A stretch of 64,000 bases of DNA from Azomonas agilis (GTDB lineage Bacteria > Pseudomonadota > Gammaproteobacteria > Pseudomonadales > Pseudomonadaceae), in the NCBI RefSeq assembly GCF_007830255.1, contig NZ_VLKG01000004.1, positions 1-64,000 of the forward strand, in the 5' to 3' direction. The notes under the pieces were generated by a model. That model searched no databases. It saw only the letters and a program-made list of their open reading frames with translations, and was not told where the DNA came from. The position numbers were made by a program, and so were the translations under genes. This document shows positions 30,046 through 41,346 of this stretch, piece after piece. Numbering within the stretch: position 1 is the stretch's first letter; each line of letters begins with the position of its first letter.

Positions 30046-30597
30046 TCAACCGCAGTTACAGGCATGTCCGCCGACAAGCACCTTGCTGATGTCCGTCTTT
30101 CTGGGTAAAGACTCTGTGGTGTGCTTATTTTCAGTCGCTTTCAGGGCTTCAATGTAGTCTTGAGGCAAACCACAAGCCACCGCACCCGCCACGATGTAAT
30201 CCACGTAACCGCTACTTGGGAGCGTGGTTTGCCCTAAGGTGGATTTTTTGTAGGTAAAGACCGAATAAGTCTTTCCATCTTCACCGATCACTTCTACAGG
30301 AAACTGAAAATAAGGGCCGGTTCCATCTAAGCGAGCACCCTGACAGGCATCTAAATAGTCCGCGTCGCTATAATTAACCTTGTACAGCACGCCGTACACT
30401 TTATCGCCGGGAGACTCCACCACACTTTCTAAACCACCGTCCCAGCGATCGGCATAGCCAAAAAACTTGAGGGCATATTCAGGTAGGTGAGCCACCATAA
30501 AAACCTTGGGTTCATCGCAACGTGATGAAATCTGTTCAGGGTTCATGTCTGGGCCATAAGCAAAATACAACAGGTGATCATCGAGAGCATCGCCCAT
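30046..30597 (-). CDS. anfR: AnfR-like accessory protein (gamma-glutamylcyclotransferase-like fold)
   Basis: A 183-residue protein whose start LLYFAYGPDMNPEQISSRC and later VYGVLYKVNYSDADYLDACQGA match the gamma-glutamylcyclotransferase (BtrG-like) fold. In Azotobacter vinelandii the last gene of anfHDGKOR encodes a protein of this kind. Genetic work in Rhodobacter capsulatus, as I recall it, found anfO and anfR needed for Fe-nitrogenase growth; the reaction is unknown. The C-terminus ends HACNCG, a possible metal-binding Cys pair. The ATG follows AAGGAG. It lies 41 bp after anfO on the same strand, so I infer one operon. Confidence 0.82.
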   Translation of the reverse strand: MGDALDDHLLYFAYGPDMNPEQISSRCDEPKVFMVAHLPEYALKFFGYADRWDGGLESVVESPGDKVYGVLYKVNYSDADYLDACQGARLDGTGPYFQFPVEVIGEDGKTYSVFTYKKSTLGQTTLPSSGYVDYIVAGAVACGLPQDYIEALKATENKHTTESLPRKTDISKVLVGGHACNCG

Positions 30598-30638
30598 AAA
30601 AACTCCTTATTCATCATTGAGGGTAAGCGTTGAGATAT

Positions 30639-31382
30639 TCAGTGCGCCGCTTCAGCAACTTCTTTAGGCAAGATACGAATCTTCAATGCCGCTCTGGAGC
30701 CATTCAGCTCCTCAAATTCGGCTACTAGGCTGAGCTCCTCCAGCTTCTTGTTGAGCCAGCGCGGAACGTGGCCACATAAGACCTCAAGCTCTTGGAATCG
30801 AGTATTTTCTAAGAAGGGAATCAACAATTGTTGAGAGTTAAAGTGCTCGTGCTTGGCCAGAGTGCCTTCAAGATCGAAGCGATATAGACCTTCTGCCACG
30901 CATTCAGGCTGTGGGAGCTGGGTTGCGTTGTCTGAGCAAGATGAGGAGCGTTTCTTTCTTCCACCCACTCCACCGCCACCACAACAACTGGCGAGGGCTT
31001 CTTCAGCTAAGCGTTTGGCTTCAGCTGCTGCTTCAGCTAACTGCTTCACCCAACTGGGATCATTCTGGGCCACTTGGTTGAGCTGCTCTTGCAAATCGCC
31101 TTTGGACTTCCAAGTGGTAAACCCCATTTCCTCTTGCAGGATGGAGTACAGCAAACCCCGTACTTCAGTTGAGAGCAGGATTTTACAGCCCTCTAACTCA
31201 GCTACCGCCGTGTACAGGACATTTTTAACAGCCGCTATATCCATCTCGGCAGAGATATTTATGGGAACTTGCCGCGTGAGTTGCCACAAAGCTTCCTGTT
31301 CACGCTCATACAGATGGAGGCTTGCACCTGCATACAGGCCCGCCATATTTCCGTTGGAATCCACACATACCGCAATTTTCAT
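30639..31382 (-). CDS. anfO: Fe-only nitrogenase accessory protein AnfO
   Basis: A 247-residue protein starting MKIAVCVDSNGNMAGLYAGA, the characteristic AnfO opening (the fold resembles the NifX/NafY group, which binds nitrogenase cofactors). A central Gly/Lys/Ser-rich segment has two Cys (ASCCGGGGVGGRKKRSSSC). I chose the ATG at 31380-31382 because GAGG lies five bases upstream; an ATG eleven codons earlier has no such site. It follows anfK after a 158-bp gap that holds a small hairpin (31486-31501), so expression may be reduced relative to the structural genes. Role: probably maturation or protection of the FeFe enzyme, inferred from the family. Confidence 0.88.
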   Translation of the reverse strand: MKIAVCVDSNGNMAGLYAGASLHLYEREQEALWQLTRQVPINISAEMDIAAVKNVLYTAVAELEGCKILLSTEVRGLLYSILQEEMGFTTWKSKGDLQEQLNQVAQNDPSWVKQLAEAAAEAKRLAEEALASCCGGGGVGGRKKRSSSCSDNATQLPQPECVAEGLYRFDLEGTLAKHEHFNSQQLLIPFLENTRFQELEVLCGHVPRWLNKKLEELSLVAEFEELNGSRAALKIRILPKEVAEAAH

Positions 31383-31540
31383 AGAGGCCTCGTATATCCA
31401 ACCTGCTCGTATCATTAAAAAAGTGTATTCAGCCTACAGGCGCGAGCGAATGCACAAAACGACACATGGATAGCTCAAAGGACAACACCGAAACCTCGGT
31501 GCTGCCCAGCCACACAAGAACTACAAACCCTAAACGATCC

Positions 31541-32929
31541 TTACCAAACGTTTAGCAGCCACTCTTTGTTTTTCTTGTGCTCCATATCAGCGAACAGCAG
31601 GTTAGCCATTTGCTCAGCCAACCAAATTGCACCGCCATAGCCTACGGTGGGGTAACGGTAGAGACCGGCACGATCGTAGGTTGGGAAGCCAACGCGCAAC
31701 ATGGGGATGTTGTAGTCGATGGAAATGAAGCGGCCTTTGGAGTGACCCAGAATCAGATCCAGCTCCAGCCCTTCATTTTTAATGCGGTTTTCCAGCTCCC
31801 AGAAATCCGCATTGGTGATGATTTCCATATCGAAATCGACATTTTCTTGGATGGCTTTGATACGAGCGTCATCCACATACTTGCTGTTGTCATCGCCCAA
31901 CAGCAGCAGTACAGGCTTCATCTCTAAGTCCAAGCAGAACTCAGCCAGACCAATCACCAAGTCAGCCGCACCGTAGATGGCTACACGCTTATCGGCCAAG
32001 AACATGTGGGTCAAATCGGTCAGCGCATCAATGGCCACACCACGCTCACGAGACAAAGACTCAGGGATAGGTTTGCCCGTCACTTTGCGCAGGTTTTGCA
32101 GGAAGGTATCGGTGTTACGGATGCCAATTGGAGTTGGGCCAATCACCGCAGGAATCTTGAATTTCTTTTCCAGATACTCAGCAGCCTTAGTGCCTTCGTA
32201 GCGGTTCAGTGCGAAGGTCGCTTGGGCATTGCCGGTATCAATCAGATCTTCAATGGTGGTGTTGCCGTGGGAAACCGCACTGCCATCGGGCATAACCGGA
32301 GAGTCGAAGCTTTCGATCTCAAACAGCACGTTAGCTTGGATGTCCATTTCCTTGAGCAGGTGTTTCAGCTCTTTGACATCACCCGGATTCACCCAGCCGG
32401 TCAGCAAGTTGATTTTTTCGCTAGGCGTGGTGCGTTTAGCAAAGTGCTTAACCACGTCACGCACGGCTACATCGTAGCCGCTGATCATGCTACCCACGAA
32501 GCTCGGAGTGTGCATGGCGATCAGGTGTACTTCCCGATCGGGATACTTCTCAGCCAGCAGTTCGTCCTTGAGCTTGCGGATCACCCCATCCACGTCATCA
32601 CCGATGATTTCGGTAGAGCAAGTGGTGATGATAGGGATCACTTTAACGTGCGGATAACGAGCCAACAGCACATCAACCGCTTCTTCTACCCGTCCGCACG
32701 CACCGAATACAGCGCCGTCTTCGTGCAGCGAGGAGGAAGCCAGCTCAAAACTTTCCTTGTAGTGCTGGGAGAAAATCAGGCGTACGAACATGACGCAGCC
32801 TTGTCCGCCGTGCACGATACCAATGCAGTCCTTGATGCCGATACTGACAAACTGAGCACCGGCCGGCTGGCAGGTAAAGATGGGATTGATCGTGCCAACC
32901 CGTCCTTTTTCCTTAACTTCGCAGGACAT
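31541..32929 (-). CDS. anfK: Fe-only nitrogenase beta subunit AnfK
   Basis: A 462-residue subunit, the same length as Azotobacter vinelandii AnfK and very close to it in sequence. It supplies half of the P-cluster ligands and packs with AnfD and AnfG in the FeFe protein. Conserved Cys appear in NPIFTCQPAGAQ, GGQGCVMFVR and ITTCSTEIIGDD. The frame opens with a TTG two codons earlier, but the ATG at 32927-32929 gives the canonical MSCEVKEKGRVG start. It follows anfG by 14 bp, indicating one transcript. Confidence 0.97.
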   Translation of the reverse strand: MSCEVKEKGRVGTINPIFTCQPAGAQFVSIGIKDCIGIVHGGQGCVMFVRLIFSQHYKESFELASSSLHEDGAVFGACGRVEEAVDVLLARYPHVKVIPIITTCSTEIIGDDVDGVIRKLKDELLAEKYPDREVHLIAMHTPSFVGSMISGYDVAVRDVVKHFAKRTTPSEKINLLTGWVNPGDVKELKHLLKEMDIQANVLFEIESFDSPVMPDGSAVSHGNTTIEDLIDTGNAQATFALNRYEGTKAAEYLEKKFKIPAVIGPTPIGIRNTDTFLQNLRKVTGKPIPESLSRERGVAIDALTDLTHMFLADKRVAIYGAADLVIGLAEFCLDLEMKPVLLLLGDDNSKYVDDARIKAIQENVDFDMEIITNADFWELENRIKNEGLELDLILGHSKGRFISIDYNIPMLRVGFPTYDRAGLYRYPTVGYGGAIWLAEQMANLLFADMEHKKNKEWLLNVW

Positions 32930-32943
32930 AATCAAGTCCCCTC

Positions 32944-33345
32944 TTAATAGTGTTTGTCAGTCAGCTCTTCGTTCAACGAGCCGGTAATGGTCAGATAGTC
33001 GATGCGGTCTTTCAGTCCTTGCATCACTGAGGCAATTTCGTCCTTGGACAGGCCGTTGATCCAAGGGTAATGAGCCCGAAAATCCTCAGCCATACAGACC
33101 GCATCCACCCAATAAACGCGATCATGAGGCGTACTCAGATCTACGGGCTCACTGCACAGCAGCTCTTTGGTTTTCTTCAGAATTTCTGCATTCTGGCGCT
33201 CACGATCCCAAGAGCGGGAGTGAAATTGCCAGAGGCAGTTTTTCATAATGAAGTCGGTCAGCTCGTCAATCTGTGCATCCATAGGATGCACAGGAGCTTC
33301 GACCTTCTGTTTAACTACCGCAGCAGAGGCGGAAGCGCTTTTCAT
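32944..33345 (-). CDS. anfG: Fe-only nitrogenase delta subunit AnfG
   Basis: A 133-residue subunit present only in the alternative (V and Fe) nitrogenases, which marks this complex as non-molybdenum. It has the helical block [32 protein letters not shown], followed by the [20 protein letters not shown] block. It holds no cofactor, and is thought to stabilise the complex or aid cofactor insertion. The ATG follows GAGGAG. It lies 22 bp after anfD and 14 bp before anfK. Confidence 0.97.
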   Translation of the reverse strand: MKSASASAAVVKQKVEAPVHPMDAQIDELTDFIMKNCLWQFHSRSWDRERQNAEILKKTKELLCSEPVDLSTPHDRVYWVDAVCMAEDFRAHYPWINGLSKDEIASVMQGLKDRIDYLTITGSLNEELTDKHY

Positions 33346-33367
33346 GGATCATCTCCTCGGCTGGACG

Positions 33368-34936
<1,569 letters not shown>

Positions 34937-34965
34937 TTAATAAAGAGTGGTAAGTGAGCAGGTAA

Positions 34966-35808
<843 letters not shown>

Positions 35809-35906
35809 CTATTAAAAACTCATCAAGAACACATGAGACATTGTCCGATCATCACCTGAACCGGAGTGATGCTCAGCCAAATTAACTTGGTGACGTTTTT
35901 ATATAG

Positions 35907-35923
35907 AGCAATGCATATGCCAA
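35907..35923 (-). promoter_or_regulatory. Sigma-54 (RpoN) promoter of anfHDGK
   Basis: On the minus strand TTGGCATATGCATTGCT matches TTGGCAC-N5-TTGC, with exactly 10 bases between the GG at -24 and the GC at -12. Transcription would start near 35895, giving about 100 nt of leader before anfH. This is the expected control by AnfA with RpoN. Confidence 0.88.
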
Positions 35924-36230
35924 GTTTTAACAGAGAAATAAAAGAATCTAAAACAAAGCCATTAAATTAAAAAATAAATCTATTTTATTGAAATACATGA
36001 ATTTTATTTTTAGCTCCATTTTATAAAACCATCCAAATATGTACTCTGAACAAAATCGTTTATATTTACCCAAGCAATCACATCAATTGAGCATTCAGTA
36101 AATTTACCGGTTTAGTATTTTTCTAGTTTTACTATTCAAAGGACGTAAATTTATAAAGCCCAGTATTAAAGAGCACAGACTAAAACAATAAAGAACATAG
36201 AACCACCTAGAACATTTAAAAATAAAAATC
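35924..36230. other. AT-rich region between anfA and the anfH promoter
   Basis: About 300 bp of very AT-rich sequence without a gene. As the region upstream of a sigma-54 promoter it should contain the AnfA binding sites and possibly an IHF bend. GTAC at 36041-36044 lies about 120 bp upstream of the -24 element; it is part of TACTCTGAAC (36042-36051), which also occurs upstream of the divergent Nfu operon. I cannot identify a certain AnfA site. Confidence 0.5.
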
Positions 36231-36260
36231 AAAAAAATAGGCAGCGCTAAAGCTGCCTAT
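36231..36260 (-). terminator. Rho-independent terminator of anfA
   Basis: On the minus strand ATAGGCAGC (36260-36252) pairs with GCTGCCTAT (36245-36237) around six bases, followed by at least seven T. It ends the anfA transcript about 95 bp past its stop and separates it from the anfH promoter. Confidence 0.9.
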
Positions 36261-36355
36261 TAATTAGGTAGTTATAGTTAATTCAATTAGGAACACTGAA
36301 CAAAACGGAAGCTTGAGTAACACTTAGAACTACCAAGAATGAAACAGATCAGCCG

Positions 36356-37969
36356 TTAATCATCCGAGTTCTGCGTACCACGAAAGCTTTTATAGCTAAT
36401 ACCATAGCGCTCCATCCGTACCCCCAACATACGCCGGGTTAAGCCCAACTCCTCGGCAGCCTCGCCCATATGCCCGTTGGTATTTTTTAATGCTTCCACA
36501 ATCATTTCATATTCTACAGCGCGCACTTTATCTTCAAGGGTAAGGCCAAAAGCGGTGCCACTTTCTTTAGACGTCTGTAGAGATGGCGGTAGGTTATAGC
36601 TATGAACTACATCATCATCGGAGAGGATAACCGCCCGCTCCATCACATTTTCCAGCTCGCGGACGTTACCCGGCCAATGGTAGCTCATCAGCATATTTAG
36701 GGCTGGCGTGGAAATACGTTTGATGCTCTTAGCGTTTTCTTCAGAAAAGGTACTGACAAAATGATCTGCTAAGGCAATCACATCACTGCCCCGCTCTCGT
36801 AAAGGAGGCACGGTGATGGGGAATACATGCAAGCGATAGTACAGATCCTCACGGAAGGTTCCTTGCTCCACCATCTCCGCTAAATTGCGGTTGGTCGCTG
36901 CAATGATACGCACATCAATCTTAACCGGCTTACTGCCACCCACCCGTTCAAAGGTTCGGTTCTGCAACACACGCAGCAGCTTAGCTTGCACCGTTAGGCT
37001 CAATTCGCCTACTTCGTCTAAAAAGATGGTGCCGCCATCAGCCTGCTCAAAGCAGCCTTTATGCATGGATAAAGCTCCAGTAAAGGAGCCCTTCTCATGG
37101 CCAAACAATTCACTTTCAGCGAGATTTTCCGGTAAGGCGGCACAGTTGGAGGTAATAAAGGGTGCTTCTGCATTCGGGCTGTTGTAATGGATTGCATTAG
37201 CCACCAACTCTTTACCTACACCGCTTTCACCCAGAATCAATACCGTTGCTTTGGTGGAAGCTACTTTATGAATCAGCTCGTACACCTCCTGCATAGGCTT
37301 GGAGTTACCAATGATGTTGGTCGGCTTAAAACGCTCTTTCAGGGCGTGTTTAAGGCGACGGTTTTCATTTTCCAAACGTACTTTGTCGATGTTTTCAATC
37401 AGGTACAGCTCCACCACCGGCGCAATCATGGTGGCGATCATGGTCAATAATTCCACGTCCTGCTTAAGTAGACGCTGGTTCATATACACCCGCTCTGCGG
37501 CAATGGTGCCTAACACCTTACGGGCGCGCATAATCGGCACACAGAAAAACGCTGACTTGGCTTTGGAGGAACGTTGTGCCTCGGTGCGGTCTGAAAAGTC
37601 GGGATGGTCTTGCACACGGCGCGCAATAATGGCTTTACCGGTCTCCACCACTTTGCCGGTAATGCCTTCTCCAAGGGTATATACGCCCCGTTTTTGCTCT
37701 TCCTCCGTAAGCCCAAAGCTGTCATGGATAAAGATATTTTCTGCAGGCATGTCGTATAGGGTGACGATACCCCGCTCCATCTTTAAATGCTGCTGCATAA
37801 TGCCCAGTATTATCGACAAAGCATTCGCTAGATTGGCACTGTCGGTAATAATCTGACTGATCTTATAAAGAAGAGGGAGCATCTTCACCCGGCATTCGCC
37901 GGTGAAGCAGTGGCTAAACTCCTCGACAAAGTAATCCATATCCAATTCGAGGGTTGCCTGATTGTTCAT
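36356..37969 (-). CDS. anfA: Sigma-54-dependent activator AnfA
   Basis: A 537-residue activator of the Fe-only nitrogenase genes. The N-terminal regulatory part includes a GAF domain (about residues 40-185) and the short Cys motif HCFTGECR, with Cys at 21 and 26 as I recall for Azotobacter AnfA, where these residues matter for activity. The AAA+ domain has Walker A GESGVGKE, the sigma-54 contact loop GSFTGA (Ser in place of the more common Ala), and FLDEVGEL. The C-terminus holds a Fis-type helix-turn-helix (MGEAAEELGLTRRMLGVRMERY). The ATG follows AAGGTGG. A candidate sigma-70 promoter TTGATA-18-TTATAT lies at 38076-38047. Confidence 0.95.
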   Translation of the reverse strand: MNNQATLELDMDYFVEEFSHCFTGECRVKMLPLLYKISQIITDSANLANALSIILGIMQQHLKMERGIVTLYDMPAENIFIHDSFGLTEEEQKRGVYTLGEGITGKVVETGKAIIARRVQDHPDFSDRTEAQRSSKAKSAFFCVPIMRARKVLGTIAAERVYMNQRLLKQDVELLTMIATMIAPVVELYLIENIDKVRLENENRRLKHALKERFKPTNIIGNSKPMQEVYELIHKVASTKATVLILGESGVGKELVANAIHYNSPNAEAPFITSNCAALPENLAESELFGHEKGSFTGALSMHKGCFEQADGGTIFLDEVGELSLTVQAKLLRVLQNRTFERVGGSKPVKIDVRIIAATNRNLAEMVEQGTFREDLYYRLHVFPITVPPLRERGSDVIALADHFVSTFSEENAKSIKRISTPALNMLMSYHWPGNVRELENVMERAVILSDDDVVHSYNLPPSLQTSKESGTAFGLTLEDKVRAVEYEMIVEALKNTNGHMGEAAEELGLTRRMLGVRMERYGISYKSFRGTQNSDD

Positions 37970-38206
37970 GCCAATCCACCTTATCGTCAGTAGTTTTCGA
38001 CTAGAGGCGGCCTCAACGCCACCTCCATTTTTAGATATATTTTTCTATATAACGATATCCTAGGGATAAGTATCAAGGCCTGATAAAATAGGCCAGTCCA
38101 GAAAATACACTCAGGGCGAATAGCATCGCTATTTAATGTACTTTTAGGTAAAAACCATTGCTTTTATAGGGATATTCTTACTCTGAACTTAAGGTTTTAA
38201 ATGGAA

Positions 38207-38222
38207 CGGCATGCTTATTGCG
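38207..38222 (+). promoter_or_regulatory. Sigma-54 promoter of the Nfu/Anf3-like operon
   Basis: CGGCATGCTTATTGCG keeps the -24 GG and -12 GC with exactly 10 bases between them, matching the TGGCAY-N5-TTGC pattern except for the first base. It is about 75 bp before the nfu-like start, in the 326-bp region divergent from anfA. The region also contains TACTCTGAAC (38179-38188) and a small hairpin GGCCT/AGGCC. Confidence 0.75.
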
Positions 38223-38295
38223 CTATGGGATAGGTCTTCTATAAAGACAGCCCTTTTTCCTATACCAGATGCCAGGTTCAATTGAAGGAGTTGCT

Positions 38296-38577
38296 ATGGA
38301 TACCCAGCCTGATTGTGCAGAGAACACACTAACGGAAGAGCAGCGCATTGCGATTATTAGTGAAACCATTGAGCGACTACGCCCTGGCCTCCAAGCAGAT
38401 GGAGGAGATATGGAGATCGTTGCGATTGAGGGCTACAAAGTCCGTCTGCGTTTGAAGGGTATGTGTGCTGGCTGCACCTCCTCTGGAGAAACCTTGGGAG
38501 GCATTCGTCGCCAATTAATGCTGGCATTAGGCGAAGACCAACCCATTCTGGTCTTACCTGAGTTAAGACCTATTTAA
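38296..38577 (+). CDS. NifU C-terminal (Nfu)-like Fe-S scaffold
   Basis: A 93-residue protein consisting of a single NifU C-terminal domain: RIAIISETIERLRPGLQADGGDMEIVAIEG, then the cluster-binding Cys pair in MCAGCTSS. Such domains assemble and hand over [4Fe-4S] clusters. It is not the full NifU; the N-terminal IscU-like and the ferredoxin-like parts are absent. The sigma-54 promoter and the anfA neighbour suggest a dedicated cluster donor for the FeFe nitrogenase. A small NifU-like gene named anfU has been described in Azotobacter, and this may be its equivalent. The ATG at 38296 follows GAAGGAG. Confidence 0.8.
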   Translation: MDTQPDCAENTLTEEQRIAIISETIERLRPGLQADGGDMEIVAIEGYKVRLRLKGMCAGCTSSGETLGGIRRQLMLALGEDQPILVLPELRPI

Positions 38578-38602
38578 CTAGAAGTAATAAGGAATTGCTG
38601 TA

Positions 38603-39274
38603 ATGACCGATCAAACTGATGAGGAATACCGGGAAGCCCCCAGTGACCGCACCCACGTTAAGCGTTATCACTGGCTAGCCCGTTACGATCAGGAAACGGT
38701 GAAAGCCATTTTAGATGCAACCCCCCTCGCCCATGTGGGTTGCATGATGAATGGCGTTCCCTTTGTAACCCCTACCTTCTTTTGGCGTGAAGGGGATCGA
38801 GTGTACTGGCACGGCTCTAGCGCAGGCCGAATGTTCCATGCTTTAGAGCATCAAGACATTTGTTTCACCGTTTCCATGCTGGACGGTTTGGTAATTGCTC
38901 GATCTGCGTACAATTTTAACTGCAATTTCCGCTCAGTGATGCTGCTTGGACGAGCTGAGCTGATTAAGGATGAAGACGAAAAAGCCGAAAAATTGCGCAA
39001 TTTTGTAAATGGACTGATACCAGGCGAATGGGAGCGCTTACGTCCTGTATATCCCAAGGAAATCAAAGCCACCGCGATTGCTTCTATGTCCATAGCCGAA
39101 GCTTCTTGCAAAGTACGCACAGGCCCGCCCATTGATGATGATGAAGACTATACCCACCCCTCTTGGGCTGGAGTGATTCCTATACGTTATCAAGTTCTGC
39201 CTCCTGAGCCTGATCCCCGTAATCTTCCGGATGTTTCTATGCCGGAAGATGTTCTGAAATTCCGTTTAGGTTAG
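38603..39274 (+). CDS. anf3: Anf3-like pyridoxamine-phosphate-oxidase-fold protein
   Basis: A 223-residue protein with a split-barrel (PNPOx-like) fold, seen in TPLAHVGCMMNGVPFVTPTFFWREGDRVYWHGSSAGRM and FNCNFRSVMLLGRAELI. Azotobacter Anf3 is reported as a dimeric FAD- and haem-containing oxidase that consumes oxygen, and R. capsulatus anf3 is needed for growth with Fe-nitrogenase. I match this gene to Anf3 by fold, by co-transcription with the Nfu-like gene 25 bp upstream, and by the sigma-54 promoter, not by a search. It could be another PNPOx-type flavoprotein. The ATG follows AAGGAATT. A strong terminator closes the operon. Confidence 0.62.
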   Translation: MTDQTDEEYREAPSDRTHVKRYHWLARYDQETVKAILDATPLAHVGCMMNGVPFVTPTFFWREGDRVYWHGSSAGRMFHALEHQDICFTVSMLDGLVIARSAYNFNCNFRSVMLLGRAELIKDEDEKAEKLRNFVNGLIPGEWERLRPVYPKEIKATAIASMSIAEASCKVRTGPPIDDDEDYTHPSWAGVIPIRYQVLPPEPDPRNLPDVSMPEDVLKFRLG

Positions 39275-39282
39275 GTATTGTT

Positions 39283-39314
39283 AGCGAAGGATAATCTTAT
39301 CCTTCGCTGTTTTT
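39283..39314 (+). terminator. Terminator of the Nfu/Anf3-like operon
   Basis: AGCGAAGGAT (39283-39292) pairs with ATCCTTCGCT (39299-39308) and is followed by T5. It lies 9 bp after the stop codon. Confidence 0.88.
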
Positions 39315-39509
39315 GAGTATTTGTTTTACTGATTTATGATTATGCGAACTAATGTTCTATCGACAAGAGTTCGCAAAAGACCATCAAGCTGTTACTGTAC
39401 CGAACCTTTTAAATTAACCACTTAGGATCAATTCGCTTAATGCGTTTTTCTTATCCTTATGCGTTTATATTTCCAACAAATCGCGACTGTACGTTCTGGA
39501 GATTGACTG

Positions 39510-41345
39510 ATGAGCGTCATTAGATCGCATATCCCCCTAAGGTGGTGGTACTTCATCGGCATGCTATTGATCAGCTTAGGATCCATGCAGAAAGCCAACG
39601 CAGCACCACAGCACGCTCTGACGCTGTACGGAGAGCCACCAAAATATCCCGAAAATTTCAGCCATTTTGAATACGTTAACCCAGACGCACCTAAAGGTGG
39701 CGTTATGCGGCAAGCAGGCATCGGCAGTTTTAACACCCTTAATCCTTTCATCAATAAGGGCGTTGCGGCTGAAAATATTGAACTGTTGTACGACACTCTG
39801 ACCAAAAACAGTCAGGACGAAGCCTTCACCGTATACGGCCTACTGGCCGAACGCATTGAAAAAGCACCCAATAACCGCTGGGTACGTTTTTATCTACGCC
39901 CAGAAGCTAAGTTTCATGATGGCCAGCCAGTCACGGCAGAAGATGTAGCCTTCAGTTTTGAAATCCTCACCACACAGGGGGCTCCCCAATACCGTGCCTA
40001 CTATGCAGATGTAGAGCGAGTGGTTGTAGAATCTAAATCCCGCGTGCGTTTTGAGTTTAAGCACGGTGGCAACCGAGAGCTGCCGCTGATCTTGGGCCAA
40101 CTCCCCGTACTGCCTAAGCACTGGTGGGAAAATAGAGAGTTCAACTCAGGAAGTATGGAGCCCCCATTAGGCAGTGGCCCCTACCGTGTTGAGCGCGTTG
40201 ACCCCGGTCGATCCATCCACTACGCACGAGTCCCTGATTATTGGGGCAAAGACCTAGCGGTCAACCGAGGTTTGGACAACTTCGACCGCCTCATCTTTGA
40301 TTACTACCTTGATACCGACATTGCACTACAAGCCTTTAAAGCCGGTAAGTTCGACTACTGGCTAGAAATCATGGCTAAAAATTGGGCAACAGCGTACGAC
40401 ATTGATGCGGTACGCAGTGGAAAGATTAAAAGAGAAGAGTTGCCCAACCATAACCCTAGTGGCATGCAAGGCTTCATCTTCAATACTCGCCGCCCTCAGC
40501 TACAGGATCGGCGCGTGCGTGAAGCGCTCAGTCTGCTGTTTGATTTTGAATGGGCTAATCAGCGCCTATTCAATAATGCCTATACCCGAACCATCAGTTA
40601 TTTTGATAACTCCGAGCTGGCTTCTAGTGGCCTTCCCAGTCCAGAAGAGCTCAAATTACTGGAACCCTTAAGGGCTCAAATTCCACCCGAAGTTTTTGAA
40701 CAACCCTTTGTACTTCCAGTGACTCAGGGCAATGGCATCATCCGCGACCAACAACGCCGGGCCTATCAACTCTTAACCCAAGCCGGTTACCGAGTTGAAA
40801 ACGACCAAATGGTTAATGCCCAGCACCAGCCTTTGGTTCTGGAGTTTTTGCTCACTCAAGCGGGCTTTGAACGCATTTTGCTCCCCTATAAACGCAACTT
40901 AGCGGATTTAGGCATTGAACTGAATATTCGCCGCGTGGACATATCCCAATACATCAATCGCCTGCGCTCGCGTGATTACGACATGATCGTCTCAGGCTTT
41001 AGTCAATCCAACTCACCGGGCAATGAACAACGCGAATACTGGCACTCCAGCACAGCAGATAATCCGGGTAGCCGTAACTTCATTGGCCTTAAAAGCCCCG
41101 CCATTGACCAACTGGTTGACCAGCTCATTCAATCTGACTCACGAGCTGAACTCGTTACCCGTACCCGTGCCTTAGACCGTGTACTGCTGTGGGGATACTA
41201 CGTCATCCCAAACTGGCACATTAAAACTTGGCGAGTCGCCTACTGGAATCACCTAGATCGCCCCGCCGTTACGCCACTATACGACATTGGCTTACGGGGC
41301 TGGTGGTATAAAGCTTCCCCTGCTCAACCAGCTCAGGAACCCTAA
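39510..41345 (+). CDS. yejA: Peptide ABC transporter substrate-binding protein YejA
   Basis: A 611-residue periplasmic solute-binding protein of family 5 (DppA/OppA type). It has a signal peptide (about residues 1-30, ending KANAA) and family blocks [46 protein letters not shown] and [11 protein letters not shown]. It captures oligopeptides for YejBEF; in other bacteria Yej can handle antimicrobial peptides and microcin C. The ATG follows CTGGAG. It is the first gene of a five-gene operon with yejB, yejE, yejF and fabI. Confidence 0.92.
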   Translation: MSVIRSHIPLRWWYFIGMLLISLGSMQKANAAPQHALTLYGEPPKYPENFSHFEYVNPDAPKGGVMRQAGIGSFNTLNPFINKGVAAENIELLYDTLTKNSQDEAFTVYGLLAERIEKAPNNRWVRFYLRPEAKFHDGQPVTAEDVAFSFEILTTQGAPQYRAYYADVERVVVESKSRVRFEFKHGGNRELPLILGQLPVLPKHWWENREFNSGSMEPPLGSGPYRVERVDPGRSIHYARVPDYWGKDLAVNRGLDNFDRLIFDYYLDTDIALQAFKAGKFDYWLEIMAKNWATAYDIDAVRSGKIKREELPNHNPSGMQGFIFNTRRPQLQDRRVREALSLLFDFEWANQRLFNNAYTRTISYFDNSELASSGLPSPEELKLLEPLRAQIPPEVFEQPFVLPVTQGNGIIRDQQRRAYQLLTQAGYRVENDQMVNAQHQPLVLEFLLTQAGFERILLPYKRNLADLGIELNIRRVDISQYINRLRSRDYDMIVSGFSQSNSPGNEQREYWHSSTADNPGSRNFIGLKSPAIDQLVDQLIQSDSRAELVTRTRALDRVLLWGYYVIPNWHIKTWRVAYWNHLDRPAVTPLYDIGLRGWWYKASPAQPAQEP

Positions 41346-41346
41346 G

